A DNA stretch of 16,708 bases, from contig JAEWYO010000031.1 of the NCBI GenBank assembly GCA_023395595.1, positions 1 through 16,708 on the forward strand, given 5' to 3'. The number at the start of each line of letters is the position of its first letter. Position 1 is the first letter of the stretch. A model generated the notes under the pieces. It saw nothing but the letters and a program-made list of their open reading frames with translations, ran no database searches and was not told where the DNA came from. The stretch comes from Bacillota bacterium (lineage in GTDB: Bacteria > Bacillota > Clostridia > Christensenellales > CAG-138). A program made the translations under genes and the position numbers. Of the stretch, positions 6,783-14,240 are shown one piece after another.

Positions 6783-8030
6783 TCAGTCTTCGTCCTTGAA
6801 GTCCGCAATGCGTTTCTGCGGCGTAGTGTCATACTTATTGATGCACAGTGGACGCAGCTTATACGTGAGCACCACGCTGGACTTGACATACTCGTTGTAA
6901 AACGCCTTCTTGATGCGATCCATGACCAGCCTGCCCGTCTCATAGGTGACGGATGGCAGCAGCACGACATATTGCATCACGCTGTAGCGCGAAATCGTGT
7001 CCCCGCGACGCAGATTGGTTTGGGACACGTGCAGCAGCTGCTTCATGATATTGTCCAGCACGAGGTTGTCAAAGCGCTGCTCGTAGGTGTTGCTGATGGT
7101 CAGAAGCGCCAGGAACATCGTGCCGTTGTAACGCTCCAACATACGGCGCTGCAGCTGATAAATTTCCTTGAAAATCTCATATTCGCAGACGAAAGCGCCG
7201 TGCCCGTCGGTATCCTCTTCGAGCATGTTCTGCACCTTTTCGATGTCCGCTTCCATCTCCTGATCCGCCTGTACAATAAGCTTGTACACCGCGCGAATCT
7301 CGCCGGAGGGCTGGATACCAAGCTGTTTGTAGTGCAGGTCGGTCGCAAAATAGTACTGCGAGAGCGCCTCGCGCTTCTTGCCCGTCTTGACCAGCGCCAT
7401 CATCAGCTCCAGATGCAGCCGCTCGTCAAACATATCCACGTCCATCGCCTTGCGGCAAACCTGAACGATCATGTCGTGCTCTTCCTCGATCTTTAGCAAA
7501 TCGAGCAGGGTAAACACGCTCTCCAAAAACAGGTCGTGATAATACACGCTCTTGGGCACAACCCACATCTCCTCGGCAGAGTTGGTGAGCAACGGGCCCG
7601 TATAGATCTGGAGCATCTGGAGATAACGCTCAATGCACTCGCGGTTGCTCATGCCGGGCGTGCGTGCCTCCTGGCAAAGGCGCTCAAACTCAAACACGTC
7701 GATTTCGCAATCGAGGTTCGGGTTCCATTGATACGCCCCGCGCGCAGTAAGGATAGAGTCGGAAAGTTCCGGCAGGTTGCTTTGATCGACAAGCGAACGA
7801 TAGCGATGCAGCAGCGTGCGAAGCGCCGTGGCGGGATTGCGGTTTTCTTTGTCCGACCAAAGCATCTCCAACAGTTCCTCATGCGGAACAGCCCGATCCT
7901 TTTTGAGGATGAGATATTCGAGAAACTGGCTCGTTTTCTTTGCCTGGCGTAGTTGCGTGAGCACAACGTTTCCGTTGACCACGATTTCAAAATTGCCAAA
8001 CATCTTAACCTTGATCTTTGCGTTAGGCAT
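6783..8030 (-). CDS. SARP/BTAD-type regulator with degenerate GGDEF-like C-terminus
   Basis: Predicted transcription factor of 415 residues. Residues about 8-103 look like an OmpR/SARP winged helix-turn-helix (FGNFEIVVNG near the start, HEELLEMLW at 50-58, LRTLLHRYR at 60-68). Residues about 108-255 fit the all-helical bacterial transcriptional activation domain (EIDVFEFERLC, YTGPLL, A/ERLHLELMMAL, GIQPSGEIRAVY). After a linker, residues about 275-395 resemble a GGDEF domain: RRGDTISRY (341-349) then YVVLLPSVTYE and MDRIKKAF. The GGDEF signature position reads SVMQY, so diguanylate cyclase activity is not expected. No membrane segment is seen. The ATG has AGGAGGAG 5-6 nt upstream. The gene follows pilT by 103 bp and is closed by a good terminator. 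Its targets are unknown; the pil operon and glycan genes are the obvious candidates. Confidence 0.85.
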   Translation of the reverse strand: MPNAKIKVKMFGNFEIVVNGNVVLTQLRQAKKTSQFLEYLILKKDRAVPHEELLEMLWSDKENRNPATALRTLLHRYRSLVDQSNLPELSDSILTARGAYQWNPNLDCEIDVFEFERLCQEARTPGMSNRECIERYLQMLQIYTGPLLTNSAEEMWVVPKSVYYHDLFLESVFTLLDLLKIEEEHDMIVQVCRKAMDVDMFDERLHLELMMALVKTGKKREALSQYYFATDLHYKQLGIQPSGEIRAVYKLIVQADQEMEADIEKVQNMLEEDTDGHGAFVCEYEIFKEIYQLQRRMLERYNGTMFLALLTISNTYEQRFDNLVLDNIMKQLLHVSQTNLRRGDTISRYSVMQYVVLLPSVTYETGRLVMDRIKKAFYNEYVKSSVVLTYKLRPLCINKYDTTPQKRIADFKDED

Positions 8031-8062
8031 GCCGTCTCCTCCTTGCGTTCTGGCGTGGTGTA

Positions 8063-8078
8063 GCGCGCCGGAGCGCGC
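8063..8078. promoter_or_regulatory. GC palindrome in the regulator's upstream region
   Basis: GCGCGC-CGGA-GCGCGC forms a perfect 6-bp inverted repeat with a 4-nt loop, 33 bp upstream of the BTAD regulator ATG. No T-run follows on the minus strand. It could be an operator (including for autoregulation) or an mRNA stem-loop. No convincing -35/-10 pair was found in this 103-bp gap. Confidence 0.35.
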
Positions 8079-8133
8079 ACCGTTTGTACAGATTTTTTAT
8101 AAATATGCGTTCGACGATCATCCGCCGAACCAA

Positions 8134-9195
8134 TCAATCCCCTAGTTTTTTCTTGAGCTGCTCCGGGTTTGCGGCAAAGAGCAACGCAGTCTCTTTCGTT
8201 ATCCGGTTTTGCGTATAGAGGCGGAGGATGTCCGCATCCATGGCGCGCATGCCTTCCGAAAGGCCGGAGAAGATGACGTTGTCCATCTGGTGCGCTTTTC
8301 CGTCGCGGATCATATTCTGAATCGCGCTGTTGACCAGCATGATTTCAAACGCGGGTTCCAGTCCGCCGTCCGTCGTCGGAAGCAGCTGCTGGCTGACCAC
8401 GGCGCGCAGCACCATGGAAAGCTGAATGCGAATCTGCTGCTGCTGATTGGCGGGAAACACGTCGATGATGCGGTCAATCGTCTTCGCCGCGCCTACCGTG
8501 TGCAGTGTGCTGAGCACGAGCTGTCCTGTCTCCGCCGCCGTCAACGCGGTCTGGATGGTTTCAAAATCCCGCATTTCGCCGAGCAGGATCACATCCGGTG
8601 CCTGGCGCAGCGCGGCGCGCAGAGCGGTTTTGTAGCTCTGGGTGTCGTGCTCGATCTCGCGCTGGCTCAATACGCTCGCCTTGTGCGCGTGGATGAACTC
8701 GATCGGGTCTTCAATGGTGATGATGTGCCCGTGCCGGTTGGTGTTGATACGGTCGATGATGCAGGCAAGTGTGGTCGATTTTCCGCTTGCGGCCGGGCCC
8801 GTGACCAGCACAAGGCCTTTCTTGATATCCGCAAGGCGCAAAATTTCGTCCGGAATATGCATCTGCTCCGGATTCGGCAGCGCAAGGGAAACCACGCGCA
8901 GCACCATCGCAAGCGAGTTTCTCTGCTGATACGCGTTGCAGCGGAAGCGTCCAACTCCGCTCACAGAGAACGAGAAATCGTCGTCTCCATGCTCGGTCAG
9001 GCGATCCATGTCCCGCTTGTCCAGCTCGTACACCTGCTGAATCAGCCGCCGCGTATCGTCCGGCTTGAGAATGGCATCCAGCAGCGGCTGCACCTCGCCC
9101 GCGACCTTGAGCCGCACGCAGGAGCCGGGGATGATGAACACATCCGATCCGCCGCGCACGATGGCAGACTGCAAAATATCATGAATCTCCGCCAT
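8134..9195 (-). CDS. pilT: Type IV pilus ATPase PilT
   Basis: Hexameric GspE-superfamily ATPase that in type IV pili powers retraction of the filament at the inner membrane base. The 353-residue protein has Walker A GPAASGKST (133-141), the Asp box IITIEDPIEF (158-167), Walker B ILLGEMRD (203-210) and the His box LSTLHT (228-233). AIQNMIRDGK (291-300) corresponds to the PilT-specific AIRNLIRE motif needed for retraction in studied PilTs. The start is ATG at 9195, with GGGAGG nine bases upstream inside the end of the previous gene; an in-frame upstream ATG at 9243 lacks such a site and would overlap that gene. It is the last gene of the pil operon, five bases after its neighbour. Walker A has Ala-Ala where Thr-Gly is usual, which should not abolish binding. 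No PilB partner is in the window. Confidence 0.95.
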   Translation of the reverse strand: MAEIHDILQSAIVRGGSDVFIIPGSCVRLKVAGEVQPLLDAILKPDDTRRLIQQVYELDKRDMDRLTEHGDDDFSFSVSGVGRFRCNAYQQRNSLAMVLRVVSLALPNPEQMHIPDEILRLADIKKGLVLVTGPAASGKSTTLACIIDRINTNRHGHIITIEDPIEFIHAHKASVLSQREIEHDTQSYKTALRAALRQAPDVILLGEMRDFETIQTALTAAETGQLVLSTLHTVGAAKTIDRIIDVFPANQQQQIRIQLSMVLRAVVSQQLLPTTDGGLEPAFEIMLVNSAIQNMIRDGKAHQMDNVIFSGLSEGMRAMDADILRLYTQNRITKETALLFAANPEQLKKKLGD

Positions 9196-9200
9196 GGTTT

Positions 9201-9617
9201 TCAGCCTCCCTGCCAGAGCGTGCCTGCGCTTTCGCCCGCCCAATCTTTTGCGTTCTCATAACGATAGGAAAGAATCTTGCATATTCCGCCGGAAGGATCG
9301 GTCAGCACGTGGAGCACGTGTCCGTCCTGCGCTGCAATAGAAAAGGCGAGCGTGCCATCCGGCTGCTTCACAACGCCTTCAACGCTCTCCGGCAGTTTGC
9401 CCTGCTGCAGGGCGTCATCCAGCGCGGCCAGTTTTTCCTGCGCGCGGGCGTCGGCTTCATAATAGGTTGCGATGCTCTCGGCCGTCTTTTGCGTGAGCGC
9501 CGCGTCTCCGCGCGCCTGCATCAGTGAAAGTGACGCAAACAACGTCAGGCTCACCACCACGAGAATCAGCAGAATGCTGGATGCACCAACCCCCATACGG
9601 GATGGATATTGCTTCAC
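9201..9617 (-). CDS. Pilus-operon single-helix membrane protein
   Basis: Hypothetical 138-residue protein with one hydrophobic segment near the N-terminus (about 12-33, SSILLILVVVSLTLFASLSL) followed by an extracytoplasmic domain rich in Ala, Asp and Gln. The start of the helix has no Gly-Phe-x3-Glu prepilin peptidase site, so it is not a canonical type IV prepilin, although size and topology match minor pilins or PilX-like proteins. The ATG overlaps the stop of the preceding gene by 4 bp, and pilT begins 5 bp after its own stop, which indicates tight co-expression. A structural or minor-pilin role in the PilC/PilT machine is inferred from position only. Confidence 0.75.
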   Translation of the reverse strand: MKQYPSRMGVGASSILLILVVVSLTLFASLSLMQARGDAALTQKTAESIATYYEADARAQEKLAALDDALQQGKLPESVEGVVKQPDGTLAFSIAAQDGHVLHVLTDPSGGICKILSYRYENAKDWAGESAGTLWQGG

Positions 9618-10036
9618 GGCGCCACCTCCGCATCGGCCAGATACCGCACGGCATCGAGCGCGTAGACCTTGCCGCTTGGCGAAGTGACTGTCAGCTCAAT
9701 ATCATACAGCGTGCCCCGCAACGGAGATTCGTCGCTCGTGACTACGCAGTCCACGCTGAGATCTTCCTCCACCTCGACCGAGAACACACGCGCGCCGCAT
9801 TCGTTGCAGGTATTGTCCCCAATCGGGTCGGCTTTTACCTGCTCCGCCACGCTCTGCATGGCGAGGATGGCGCGGGATTCATATGCACTCGTGCGCGCGG
9901 TGGTGTCCGCCAGCGCGATCAGACGAACGATCACACCCGCCGACAGCGCGAAGAACAAAATTACGATGGTCAACTCGATCAACACCGGGCTAAAGAAGCT
10001 GCGTTTTTTTGGCGGGAGCAGCATCGGTTGTGTCAT
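9614..10036 (-). CDS. Pilin-like protein with SPVLIE helix start
   Basis: A 140-residue protein with a basic N-terminus (PPKKRS), then a helix at about 17-42 beginning SPVLIELTIVILFFALSAG. The Glu and following aliphatic run look like the first helix of a type IV pilin, but the usual Gly-Phe cleavage site is absent; cleavage before Pro17 would place Glu at +5. The globular part contains CNEC (77-80) and another Cys at 97, so a disulfide is possible outside the cell. It overlaps both neighbours by 4 bp in the pil operon. I read it as a pseudopilin-like subunit that may remain uncleaved; the exact role is unknown. Confidence 0.75.
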   Translation of the reverse strand: MTQPMLLPPKKRSFFSPVLIELTIVILFFALSAGVIVRLIALADTTARTSAYESRAILAMQSVAEQVKADPIGDNTCNECGARVFSVEVEEDLSVDCVVTSDESPLRGTLYDIELTVTSPSGKVYALDAVRYLADAEVAP

Positions 10037-10533
10037 GCGCCGCCCTCCTTTGCCGCCTGGAGATAGAGTGAGGCGGTATGCGCTTTGCCGTCGTCATCCA
10101 CAATCTGAATCGTCAGAAGGCTTCCGCTCAGCGAGAGGGTAAGTTCGCTTGCACTAAATATTGTCTCGCCGTAGTCCGGCGAAAACGCGATGTCATCCCG
10201 CGCGAAATATTCACGCACAGTCGTTCCGTCGCAATAGATATAGGTCACATACCGCGCGCCTTCAATGGTTTGTCCGAGCGTGAGCACATCCATGCCGTTT
10301 TCGTCCCGAATCGCGAGCTGCCCCGCCGCGTCTGCGCCGCGTACTTTTCCGACGAGATAGCTCATGCCCGTGCGAGAGACAAACGCCTGCTCCGCCGTGT
10401 CGTTGATCATGCGATAGGATCGCGCGCCGACGACAACTACGATCAGCGAAAGCAGCGCAAAGGCCGCCAACAGCGCAAAGACGAATACCCCGCGCACCTC
10501 ACCGCGATTCCCCGCGGACGCACGCGCGCTCAT
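10033..10533 (-). CDS. DUF4860-like pilus-operon protein
   Basis: A 166-residue protein with an N-terminal hydrophobic helix (about 15-37), then TGMSYLVGKVRGAD and a beta-rich domain. The pattern of one helix, a TAEQAFVSRTGMSYL-type segment and a short extracellular domain resembles DUF4860 proteins, which I recall as companions of PilC/PilT-type genes in Clostridia. Assignment to that family is from memory of the pattern. No prepilin site is present. ATG overlaps the preceding gene by 4 bp and its stop overlaps the next by 4 bp. Probably part of the pilus-like assembly in the cell envelope. Confidence 0.75.
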   Translation of the reverse strand: MSARASAGNRGEVRGVFVFALLAAFALLSLIVVVVGARSYRMINDTAEQAFVSRTGMSYLVGKVRGADAAGQLAIRDENGMDVLTLGQTIEGARYVTYIYCDGTTVREYFARDDIAFSPDYGETIFSASELTLSLSGSLLTIQIVDDDGKAHTASLYLQAAKEGGA

Positions 10534-10859
10534 GATCCGCCTCCAATGCGGGAAACCTGCACGCTTGGCATCAGATTTGCGGCGATCACATCATAAAACA
10601 CGGCGTAGCGGCTTTCGTCCACCGAAACGCCGTAGTTATCATATAAGTAAGATAAGCTCGACGGATACTTTCCCTCCACCGCGTAACAGGTGACAATGCC
10701 CCGCTGAATCGCGGCGCTCACCATCTCCGTCTCGCGCGCTTCGCTGCGCCGCGTGGTGGCAAACAATGCGGAGAGGAACACAACGGCAAGCAGCGCAAAC
10801 ACCAAGGCGGCGTAAACCAGCCCGCGATATTGTCCGCGCGGTCTCTCGTAGAGATGCAT
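10530..10859 (-). CDS. Small pilin-like membrane protein, first gene of the pilin block
   Basis: A 109-residue protein with a short basic N-terminus and one hydrophobic helix (about 12-34). A motif ETEMVSAAIQRGIVTCYAVEG-KYPSSLSYL follows, reminiscent of the pseudopilin segment in which an alpha-helix leads into a Tyr-Pro loop. It lacks the Gly-Phe-x3-Glu leader-peptidase site. The start is ATG with AGGAG eight bases upstream. It lies 145 bp after pilC and begins a run of four overlapping genes, so it may have its own promoter, though I found no convincing one in the gap. A minor-pilin role is inferred. Confidence 0.75.
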   Translation of the reverse strand: MHLYERPRGQYRGLVYAALVFALLAVVFLSALFATTRRSEARETEMVSAAIQRGIVTCYAVEGKYPSSLSYLYDNYGVSVDESRYAVFYDVIAANLMPSVQVSRIGGGS

Positions 10860-11004
10860 GCCGAGTCTCCTTTCTGTGTGTTTATCCTAACAAAAAACGC
10901 TTATCCAATCTGCTACGGTGTAACAAACCGCCCGTTTTCTGTTGCAAAGAGCGCCTTTTTAAGTAATATTCAGTTGCGACGGTTGCTTACCCCCATACGG
11001 AGCA

Positions 11005-12060
11005 TCAACCGACGGCGGAAAGCACCGACAGCAGCGGCAGCATCACCGAGAGCAAAATCCCGCCGATGACGATTGAAAGCACCGCAACCAGAGCGGGTTC
11101 AATCATCGCTATCACGTTATGGATTGCATCGTCCGCCTCACTCATGTAGATGCCGCTGAGTTTTTCCATCACGGAATCAATCTTTCCCGCCGCGGTACCA
11201 AAGCGGATCATCTTCTCATGCATCGGGTCAAAAAGGCGGCTCTTCTCTGCCGCGTCTGCAAAACTCGCGCCCGCAAGCAATTCCTTTTGCGCAAGCTCCG
11301 CCTGGCGACGGTGCTTTTCATCCGTCACGACCGTTGGCGCAAGCTGCATTGCGTCCTCAACCGGATAGCCAGCGGCAAGCATCATTGAAAGTGCGGAAGC
11401 ATACCGCGCGGTCGAGAGGCGCGCATTGACGCGGCGGACGGCGGGAATGATGCGTGAAAGCAGCGCAAGGACGGACTCCCTGCGGTTGGTGCGCAGCAGG
11501 ATTCCAACCAGCACGAGCGCAACGGCAAATACGCCAACGAGGACGAGCATGCCTTTGCCGACACCGACGCCGATTGCCATCGCACCGGAAGCCGCGCTGT
11601 CGGCCGCAAGGCCGAGGCTGTCGAACACACGCTGAAACACGGGGATGACACTGATGACGAGAATCGCGATGACCACCGCGAGCATCATGACCAGTACGCT
11701 GGGATAGAGAATGGCATTTTTGACCGAGGTTTTGATCTGCGCTTCCCATTGATAGTAGTTGGCAAGAGATGTCATCACCTCGTCGAGCTTACCGGAGCGC
11801 TCGCCAATGCGCGTCATGGCAAGCAGATAGTCTGGAAAGATATCGGCCTCCGACAGCGCTTCTGAAAGGGTTCCGCGTTTCTCCAACGCGATGCAAATCT
11901 GTTCAAAGCGCGCGCCATAGCGGCTATCCGCATAGCTGCGCGCAAGGGTCTCCATGCCGTCGCTCAGCGGAATGCCCGCCTTGAGCACCATGGCAACCTG
12001 CTCGCAAAAAAGCGCGGTCTCGTCCGGTGGAAGCGTTTTCTGCGTCATTTTTTCCTGCAT
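11005..12060 (-). CDS. pilC: PilC/GspF-type inner-membrane platform protein
   Basis: Polytopic platform protein of the type IV pilus/type II secretion family, the membrane partner of the PilB/PilT ATPases. The 351 residues show two related T2SSF domains (about 14-140 and 213-345). The first contains FCEQVAMVLKAGIPLSDGME and RIGERSGKLDEVM; the second ARYASALSMMLAAGYPVEDAM and RFGTAAGKIDSVME. Three membrane segments lie near 119-141, 168-190 and 322-346. It is shorter than the 400-plus residues common in PilC, mainly through a short N-terminus. The ATG at 12060 has AAAGGGA about 8 nt upstream; a second ATG at 12048 with AGGA is a possible alternative. It heads the pil gene block. Confidence 0.93.
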   Translation of the reverse strand: MQEKMTQKTLPPDETALFCEQVAMVLKAGIPLSDGMETLARSYADSRYGARFEQICIALEKRGTLSEALSEADIFPDYLLAMTRIGERSGKLDEVMTSLANYYQWEAQIKTSVKNAILYPSVLVMMLAVVIAILVISVIPVFQRVFDSLGLAADSAASGAMAIGVGVGKGMLVLVGVFAVALVLVGILLRTNRRESVLALLSRIIPAVRRVNARLSTARYASALSMMLAAGYPVEDAMQLAPTVVTDEKHRRQAELAQKELLAGASFADAAEKSRLFDPMHEKMIRFGTAAGKIDSVMEKLSGIYMSEADDAIHNVIAMIEPALVAVLSIVIGGILLSVMLPLLSVLSAVG

Positions 12061-12090
12061 TCCGGTTCCCTTTCTATTTTTAACGCTGCA

Positions 12091-12107
12091 AAAAGCAACT
12101 CTTGCTT
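12091..12107 (-). terminator. Weak terminator-like hairpin after the transglutaminase gene
   Basis: AAGCAA (12093-12098) and TTGCTT (12102-12107) form a 6-bp A/T-rich stem with a 3-nt loop. On the minus strand the stem runs directly into more T (TTGCTTTTTGC). It lies between the lipoprotein stop and the pilC start. The stem is weak, so read-through into pilC is quite possible. Confidence 0.35.
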
Positions 12108-12133
12108 CGTATTTCGTTGATCCGATCCACGGA

Positions 12134-13042
12134 TTAGTAGATTCGCTCTGTGATATAATCCTTTTCTTTATGCCCGGTTCCGTCCAGCGTCGGGTCCATC
12201 CAGACCCACTGACCTTCCAAAAATACGCTGTTCCAGGAATGATAAAGGTTTTCCGGCGTGACGGTGCCGATCAGCATCCGGGTCGGAATCCCCTCCGAGC
12301 GGAGCATGACCGCAAGAAGCGCCGCATAGTCAAAGCAGATGCCTGTACCGCTTTCGAGCGCTTCGTCCGCATCTGGCAGATACCCCTTCTGCACCGTTGC
12401 CGCCTTTTGGGTATCATAGGTCATATGCTTGACCACATAGGCGTAAAATGCTTCGGCAATCTCGGTTTGGCTCTTCAACCCGTTTGCAAGTTCGCGCGCC
12501 TTTTGTACAGTCTTTGTAGATGCATCATACCACACATACTGATTCGGATACAAAAACGGCACGGTTTCATCCGCAAGTTTGACCTCTATCTCCACGCCGA
12601 AGCGCAGCGCATAAAGATCGTTCTCCACCTGTTCCATTACGCGGACGGTATAGCTTCCGTCGCCCATCTGTAACGGAAAGACGCTGTAGCCTTCCCCGCC
12701 GGGCAGGTCGTAATAGTATGTCTGTATGCTGGTCGCAATCCGCGCCTTGAGTCGCTTGTCGCTTGGTTCGCATCGAACCATCACATAGCCTTGGTCGGTG
12801 TGCGATGCGTCTATGGTCACACCTGCACCTTCATAGGTGATCGTGCCGGATGCCTCCGGCAACAGAAGCGTTTGTTCTTGCCCATCGGTGGTTTTACCCG
12901 TTTGCGCGGCAGTAGAGCCGGTTTCCGCCGCATCCGGCGGCGCGGTTTTGCTCCCCGCGCAGGCCGTCAGGCAAAAGAAGCCGAAAAAAAGCAGCCACAA
13001 GATACCTTTTCGCAACCGTTCGGCCACCGACGCTCGTTTCAT
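12134..13042 (-). CDS. Transglutaminase-like lipoprotein
   Basis: Predicted extracellular, lipid-anchored protein with a transglutaminase/papain-like domain. The signal peptide is followed by the lipobox LTAC, with Cys28 as the expected lipidated residue. A Ser/Thr/Ala-rich spacer (about 29-60) and a beta-rich region (about 60-155) precede the C-terminal domain. The catalytic triad is visible: Cys236 in GTGICFDYA, His268 in YHSWNSV and Asp283 in WMDPTLD. Such domains in bacteria act as proteases, amidases or crosslinking enzymes; the substrate cannot be told here. The ATG lacks a Shine-Dalgarno sequence and coincides with the predicted transcription start. In-frame GTG or TTG codons downstream are no better and would shorten the basic n-region. 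It lies 73 bp upstream of pilC. Confidence 0.9.
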   Translation of the reverse strand: MKRASVAERLRKGILWLLFFGFFCLTACAGSKTAPPDAAETGSTAAQTGKTTDGQEQTLLLPEASGTITYEGAGVTIDASHTDQGYVMVRCEPSDKRLKARIATSIQTYYYDLPGGEGYSVFPLQMGDGSYTVRVMEQVENDLYALRFGVEIEVKLADETVPFLYPNQYVWYDASTKTVQKARELANGLKSQTEIAEAFYAYVVKHMTYDTQKAATVQKGYLPDADEALESGTGICFDYAALLAVMLRSEGIPTRMLIGTVTPENLYHSWNSVFLEGQWVWMDPTLDGTGHKEKDYITERIY

Positions 13043-13048
13043 GCACTG

Positions 13049-13078
13049 ATTATACAGCTACAAATCACGCGAATGCAA
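13049..13078 (-). promoter_or_regulatory. Promoter abutting the transglutaminase lipoprotein start
   Basis: A minus-strand TATAAT (13054-13049) lies 18 nt below TTGCAT (13078-13073). The -10 box ends six bases before the ATG, so initiation seven bases downstream falls on the A of the start codon. This predicts a leaderless transcript. Confidence 0.6.
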
Positions 13079-13247
13079 CAGATTGTTACTTCGACATGAT
13101 GGTGCTTGTTCGATAGCCCCGTGATACAAACAATTTGCTGTTACATCTCGTTCCATTCATGCGCATTCTGGCGCTATTGTTACACAACACTGCATCCTCA
13201 CACATAGACAGATCCCAGTTTCTCCTCTCGTGTTACGAAACTATTTC

Positions 13248-13285
13248 GAAAAAACACATCCGGCGCCCAAAAGAGCGCCGGATGT
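13248..13285 (-). terminator. Intrinsic terminator of the CPBP gene
   Basis: A perfect 11-bp stem (ACATCCGGCGC 13256-13266 with GCGCCGGATGT 13275-13285) and 8-nt loop is followed on the minus strand by six T. It lies about 65 bp beyond the CPBP stop codon. Its stem recurs almost exactly at 14335-14364 on the other side of the gene. Confidence 0.85.
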
Positions 13286-13350
13286 TGTATGCCAACAAGA
13301 CTGCCGATTCTCGGCGGAAAAGTACTTGGATTCCATCCCGCATCGAAGCA

Positions 13351-14148
13351 TTAAAATAGTCTGACGAAGTGCTGAAACACATCCCCAAGCGAATTGATCA
13401 GCGCATGTGTAGTCATAGAATAGGAGATACTTTTTGTCTTTCGAATGACAAGTCCCAAGCACAGCGATCCAATCGGTATGATGAGCCAGAAGTTGATTCC
13501 GGTATTGTAATAGTAAATATGGCCCAACCAGAAAAGAGCGGCTTGAATCACGCAAATCAACCCTTCTCGAATCCCCGCTTGCCGAAAGCTGCCCCACAAG
13601 AACCCTCTGAACAGCGGTTCTTCCATAACCGCAGCAAACGACAACTGAAACAGGACACCATTTGCAAGCATAGAGAACGTAACCGTACTTTCCGTTCCTG
13701 AAAATCCTCTGATAGCAGCAAACAAAACCGTGGTGACTGCCACAATCGCAACCACGAACAAACAATTCCAAAGTATCGATTTGGGATTGTTTCGAACCGT
13801 TTTCAGCGCCTCTCTTTTGCGAATGATGAATACGGCAAATGCAATCGCCATCGCGATTCGAGCAAACGCGGTAACATCGCTTGGATTGCTGATAATCGCC
13901 ATAACCGGAGACAGCAGAAACAAGATCAATGCAGGGATTGAAATGCAATACTGATCCAGCGTCGATATTTTCCTGCAAAGAAGAATCCCCGTGCAAAGAT
14001 AGGTTCCCATTAAAAACACAACCACCGCGATCGTATTGGGAATCAGCCCAAATTGCGCGGCAAACAGCAGCGGAAATCGCATGAGCAGAAGCAGGATCAT
14101 CAAAATTGCAGAAACCTTATCCGCGAAGAGTCGTTTTGTTTCAGACAT
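13351..14148 (-). CDS. CPBP family intramembrane metalloprotease (CAAX/Abi-like)
   Basis: Polytopic membrane protein of 265 residues in the CPBP (CAAX protease and bacteriocin-processing) family, which includes Rce1-type proteases and bacteriocin self-immunity proteins. The family motifs are present: MEEPLFRG with Glu176, Glu177 and Arg181; FWLGH with Phe206 and His210; and THALINSLGD with His248 and Asn252. About seven or eight hydrophobic segments are seen. The ATG has GGGAG seven bases upstream. It has its own extended -10 promoter with an overlapping palindrome and is closed by a strong terminator, so it is monocistronic. Its DNA is visibly AT-richer than the flanking genes and it sits between two near-identical hairpins, which suggests later acquisition. 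No bacteriocin or peptide precursor gene was recognised beside it, so the substrate is unknown. Confidence 0.92.
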   Translation of the reverse strand: MSETKRLFADKVSAILMILLLLMRFPLLFAAQFGLIPNTIAVVVFLMGTYLCTGILLCRKISTLDQYCISIPALILFLLSPVMAIISNPSDVTAFARIAMAIAFAVFIIRKREALKTVRNNPKSILWNCLFVVAIVAVTTVLFAAIRGFSGTESTVTFSMLANGVLFQLSFAAVMEEPLFRGFLWGSFRQAGIREGLICVIQAALFWLGHIYYYNTGINFWLIIPIGSLCLGLVIRKTKSISYSMTTHALINSLGDVFQHFVRLF

Positions 14149-14240
14149 TCTTTCACTCCCGACGATTGTTTCGCTTCTTTTTCAACCCGATTGCATTCAT
14201 GCTGCGTTGTCATTCTTCTGTTGACGCGTTCGAAAGCTCC

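Larger units (their letters stand above)
13043..13350. other. 308-bp intergenic region between lipoprotein and CPBP genes
   Basis: No gene was supported here. It holds the lipoprotein promoter at one end and the terminator of the CPBP gene at the other. The middle (about 13080-13245) is AT-richer than neighbouring coding DNA, and I saw no further conserved element in it. Confidence 0.6.

Noticed and set aside
8109..8130. GTTCG/CGAAC hairpin just after pilT as a terminator
   Set aside because: The stem is short with a mismatch, and the sequence after it on the minus strand is mixed A/T rather than a T-run; termination of the pil operon here is possible but not supported.
9196..9243. Longer PilT start at 9243
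   Set aside because: It would overlap the preceding gene by over 40 bp and add a basic, non-conserved tail, while ATG at 9195 has GGGAGG at the right distance.
8209..9261. Plus-strand open frame of 350 codons opposite pilT
   Set aside because: pilT on the minus strand has all family motifs; the plus-strand product has basic low-information composition and no ribosome binding site was evident.
10860..11004. Possible riboswitch or promoter in the pilC to pilin gap
   Set aside because: I compared it with the c-di-GMP riboswitch core and with -35/-10 patterns and found no convincing match; only a ribosome binding site for the next gene is clear.
13241..13996. Minus-strand open frame of 251 codons overlapping the CPBP gene in another frame
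   Set aside because: It runs through the CPBP terminator and lacks motifs, whereas the CPBP frame has all catalytic motifs and a ribosome binding site.
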